Part shown: positions 60,614 to 60,680 of the stretch, in pieces
How the letters are laid out: every line of letters starts with the position of its first letter
How positions within the stretch are numbered: the first letter of the stretch is position 1
NCBI RefSeq assembly: GCF_027023985.1
Contig: NZ_JALVTW010000038.1
Location: forward strand, 1 to 60,680
Length of the DNA: 60,680 bases
Direction of reading: 5' to 3'
From: Persephonella sp.
GTDB taxonomy: Bacteria; Aquificota; Aquificia; Aquificales; Hydrogenothermaceae
Notes under the pieces: generated by a model
What the model was told of the DNA's origin: nothing
What the model saw: only the letters and a program-made list of their open reading frames with translations
The model's database searches: none
Made by a program: the position numbers and the translations under genes

Positions 60614-60680
60614 ATGGTTGAAATAAAGAGTAATAAACATTCTAAATGGCAAACAGCTTACCATATAGTCTGGATACCAA
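60614..60680 (+). CDS. tnpA: IS200/IS605-family TnpA transposase, 5' end only
   Basis: The ATG opens MVEIKSNKHSKWQTAYHIVW, the canonical TnpA N-terminus with the HUH-family lead-in (YHIVW). The rest lies beyond the window. It is divergent from the tnpB remnant, an IS605-like arrangement. Confidence 0.85.
   Translation, partial: MVEIKSNKHSKWQTAYHIVWIP

Larger units (their letters stand above)
59354..60680. mobile_element. IS200/IS605-type insertion, right part within window
   Basis: The element contains a tnpB remnant with omega-RNA and right-end hairpin at its left edge, a hairpin cluster and divergent tnpA. The left boundary is the GATGTCAC-like end at about 59354; the other boundary is outside. 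It interrupts an uncharacterised plus-strand gene at 59222. These elements move as single strands and make no target duplication. Confidence 0.8.

Overview
The window looks like a piece of chromosome from a thermophilic, low-GC, Gram-negative-type bacterium, most likely Aquificota and probably Hydrogenothermaceae (Persephonella/Sulfurihydrogenibium-like). This is inferred from the AT-rich, lysine/glutamate/isoleucine-rich proteins, tightly overlapping mixed-function operons, frequent TTG/GTG starts, LPS genes (lpxB, waaA, lnt) that imply an outer membrane, and scattered biosynthetic genes (trpA, hisH, hisA, bioF, dxr). No rRNA or other marker gene is present to prove the lineage.

1-11.35 kb, minus strand: a surface-polysaccharide region. 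Read in transcription order it runs glmS, a small Zn-ribbon-like periplasmic protein, a UDP-HexNAc dehydrogenase, an MNT-HEPN pair, UDP-glucose dehydrogenase (apparent CTG start), a Uma2-like gene broken by an in-frame TAG, a second MNT gene, gene remnants, a VapB-like antitoxin with a truncated PIN toxin, a Wzx-like flippase, UDP-galactopyranose mutase and a two-gene ABC exporter that leaves the window. Toxin-antitoxin and endonuclease-like genes are threaded through sugar genes and several are decaying.

11.4-31.7 kb: mostly plus-strand housekeeping. It holds a PDO-like thioredoxin protein-dxr-rseP-DsrE set, an sdhA/frdA flavoprotein with a clear terminator, pyrK-queD, a VapBC pair, a gamma carbonic anhydrase and an HU gene whose last codons are also the 5' end of tRNA-Pro. 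A roughly 450-base gene-free stretch with strong RNA-like hairpins follows, then a Rad52-like annealing protein, lpxB, a CsgG-like lipoprotein, the block fetB-waaA-ferritin/VIT fusion-yicC-M48 protease, a ferredoxin, lnt, a V4R-like protein and three tRNAs (His, Leu, Leu).

32-45.3 kb: a double-CDGSH protein; a secreted subtilase with a Gly-rich/Cys/transmembrane/basic tail, divergent from a CPBP intramembrane protease; tig-clpP-clpX-engB; trpA-hisH; an EAL/GGDEF protein; bioF; and an MBL-rhodanese fusion behind a 20-bp palindromic operator.

45.3-59.2 kb: small membrane proteins, tRNA-Arg, an operon of macrodomain, membrane-anchored Mrr-like protein and M16 protease, an EAL-HDOD protein, thyX-ubiB-hisA-ridA-lipase, dcd, yceD, lepA and a siroheme-type dehydrogenase. 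The next gene is cut by an IS200/IS605-type insertion (59.35 kb to beyond the right edge) with a frameshifted, 5'-truncated tnpB, a likely omega-RNA, structured hairpins and the start of a divergent tnpA.

The best candidates for something new are the subtilase/CPBP pair as a C-terminal sorting system, the structured RNA locus after tRNA-Pro, and the macrodomain/Mrr-like/M16 operon.
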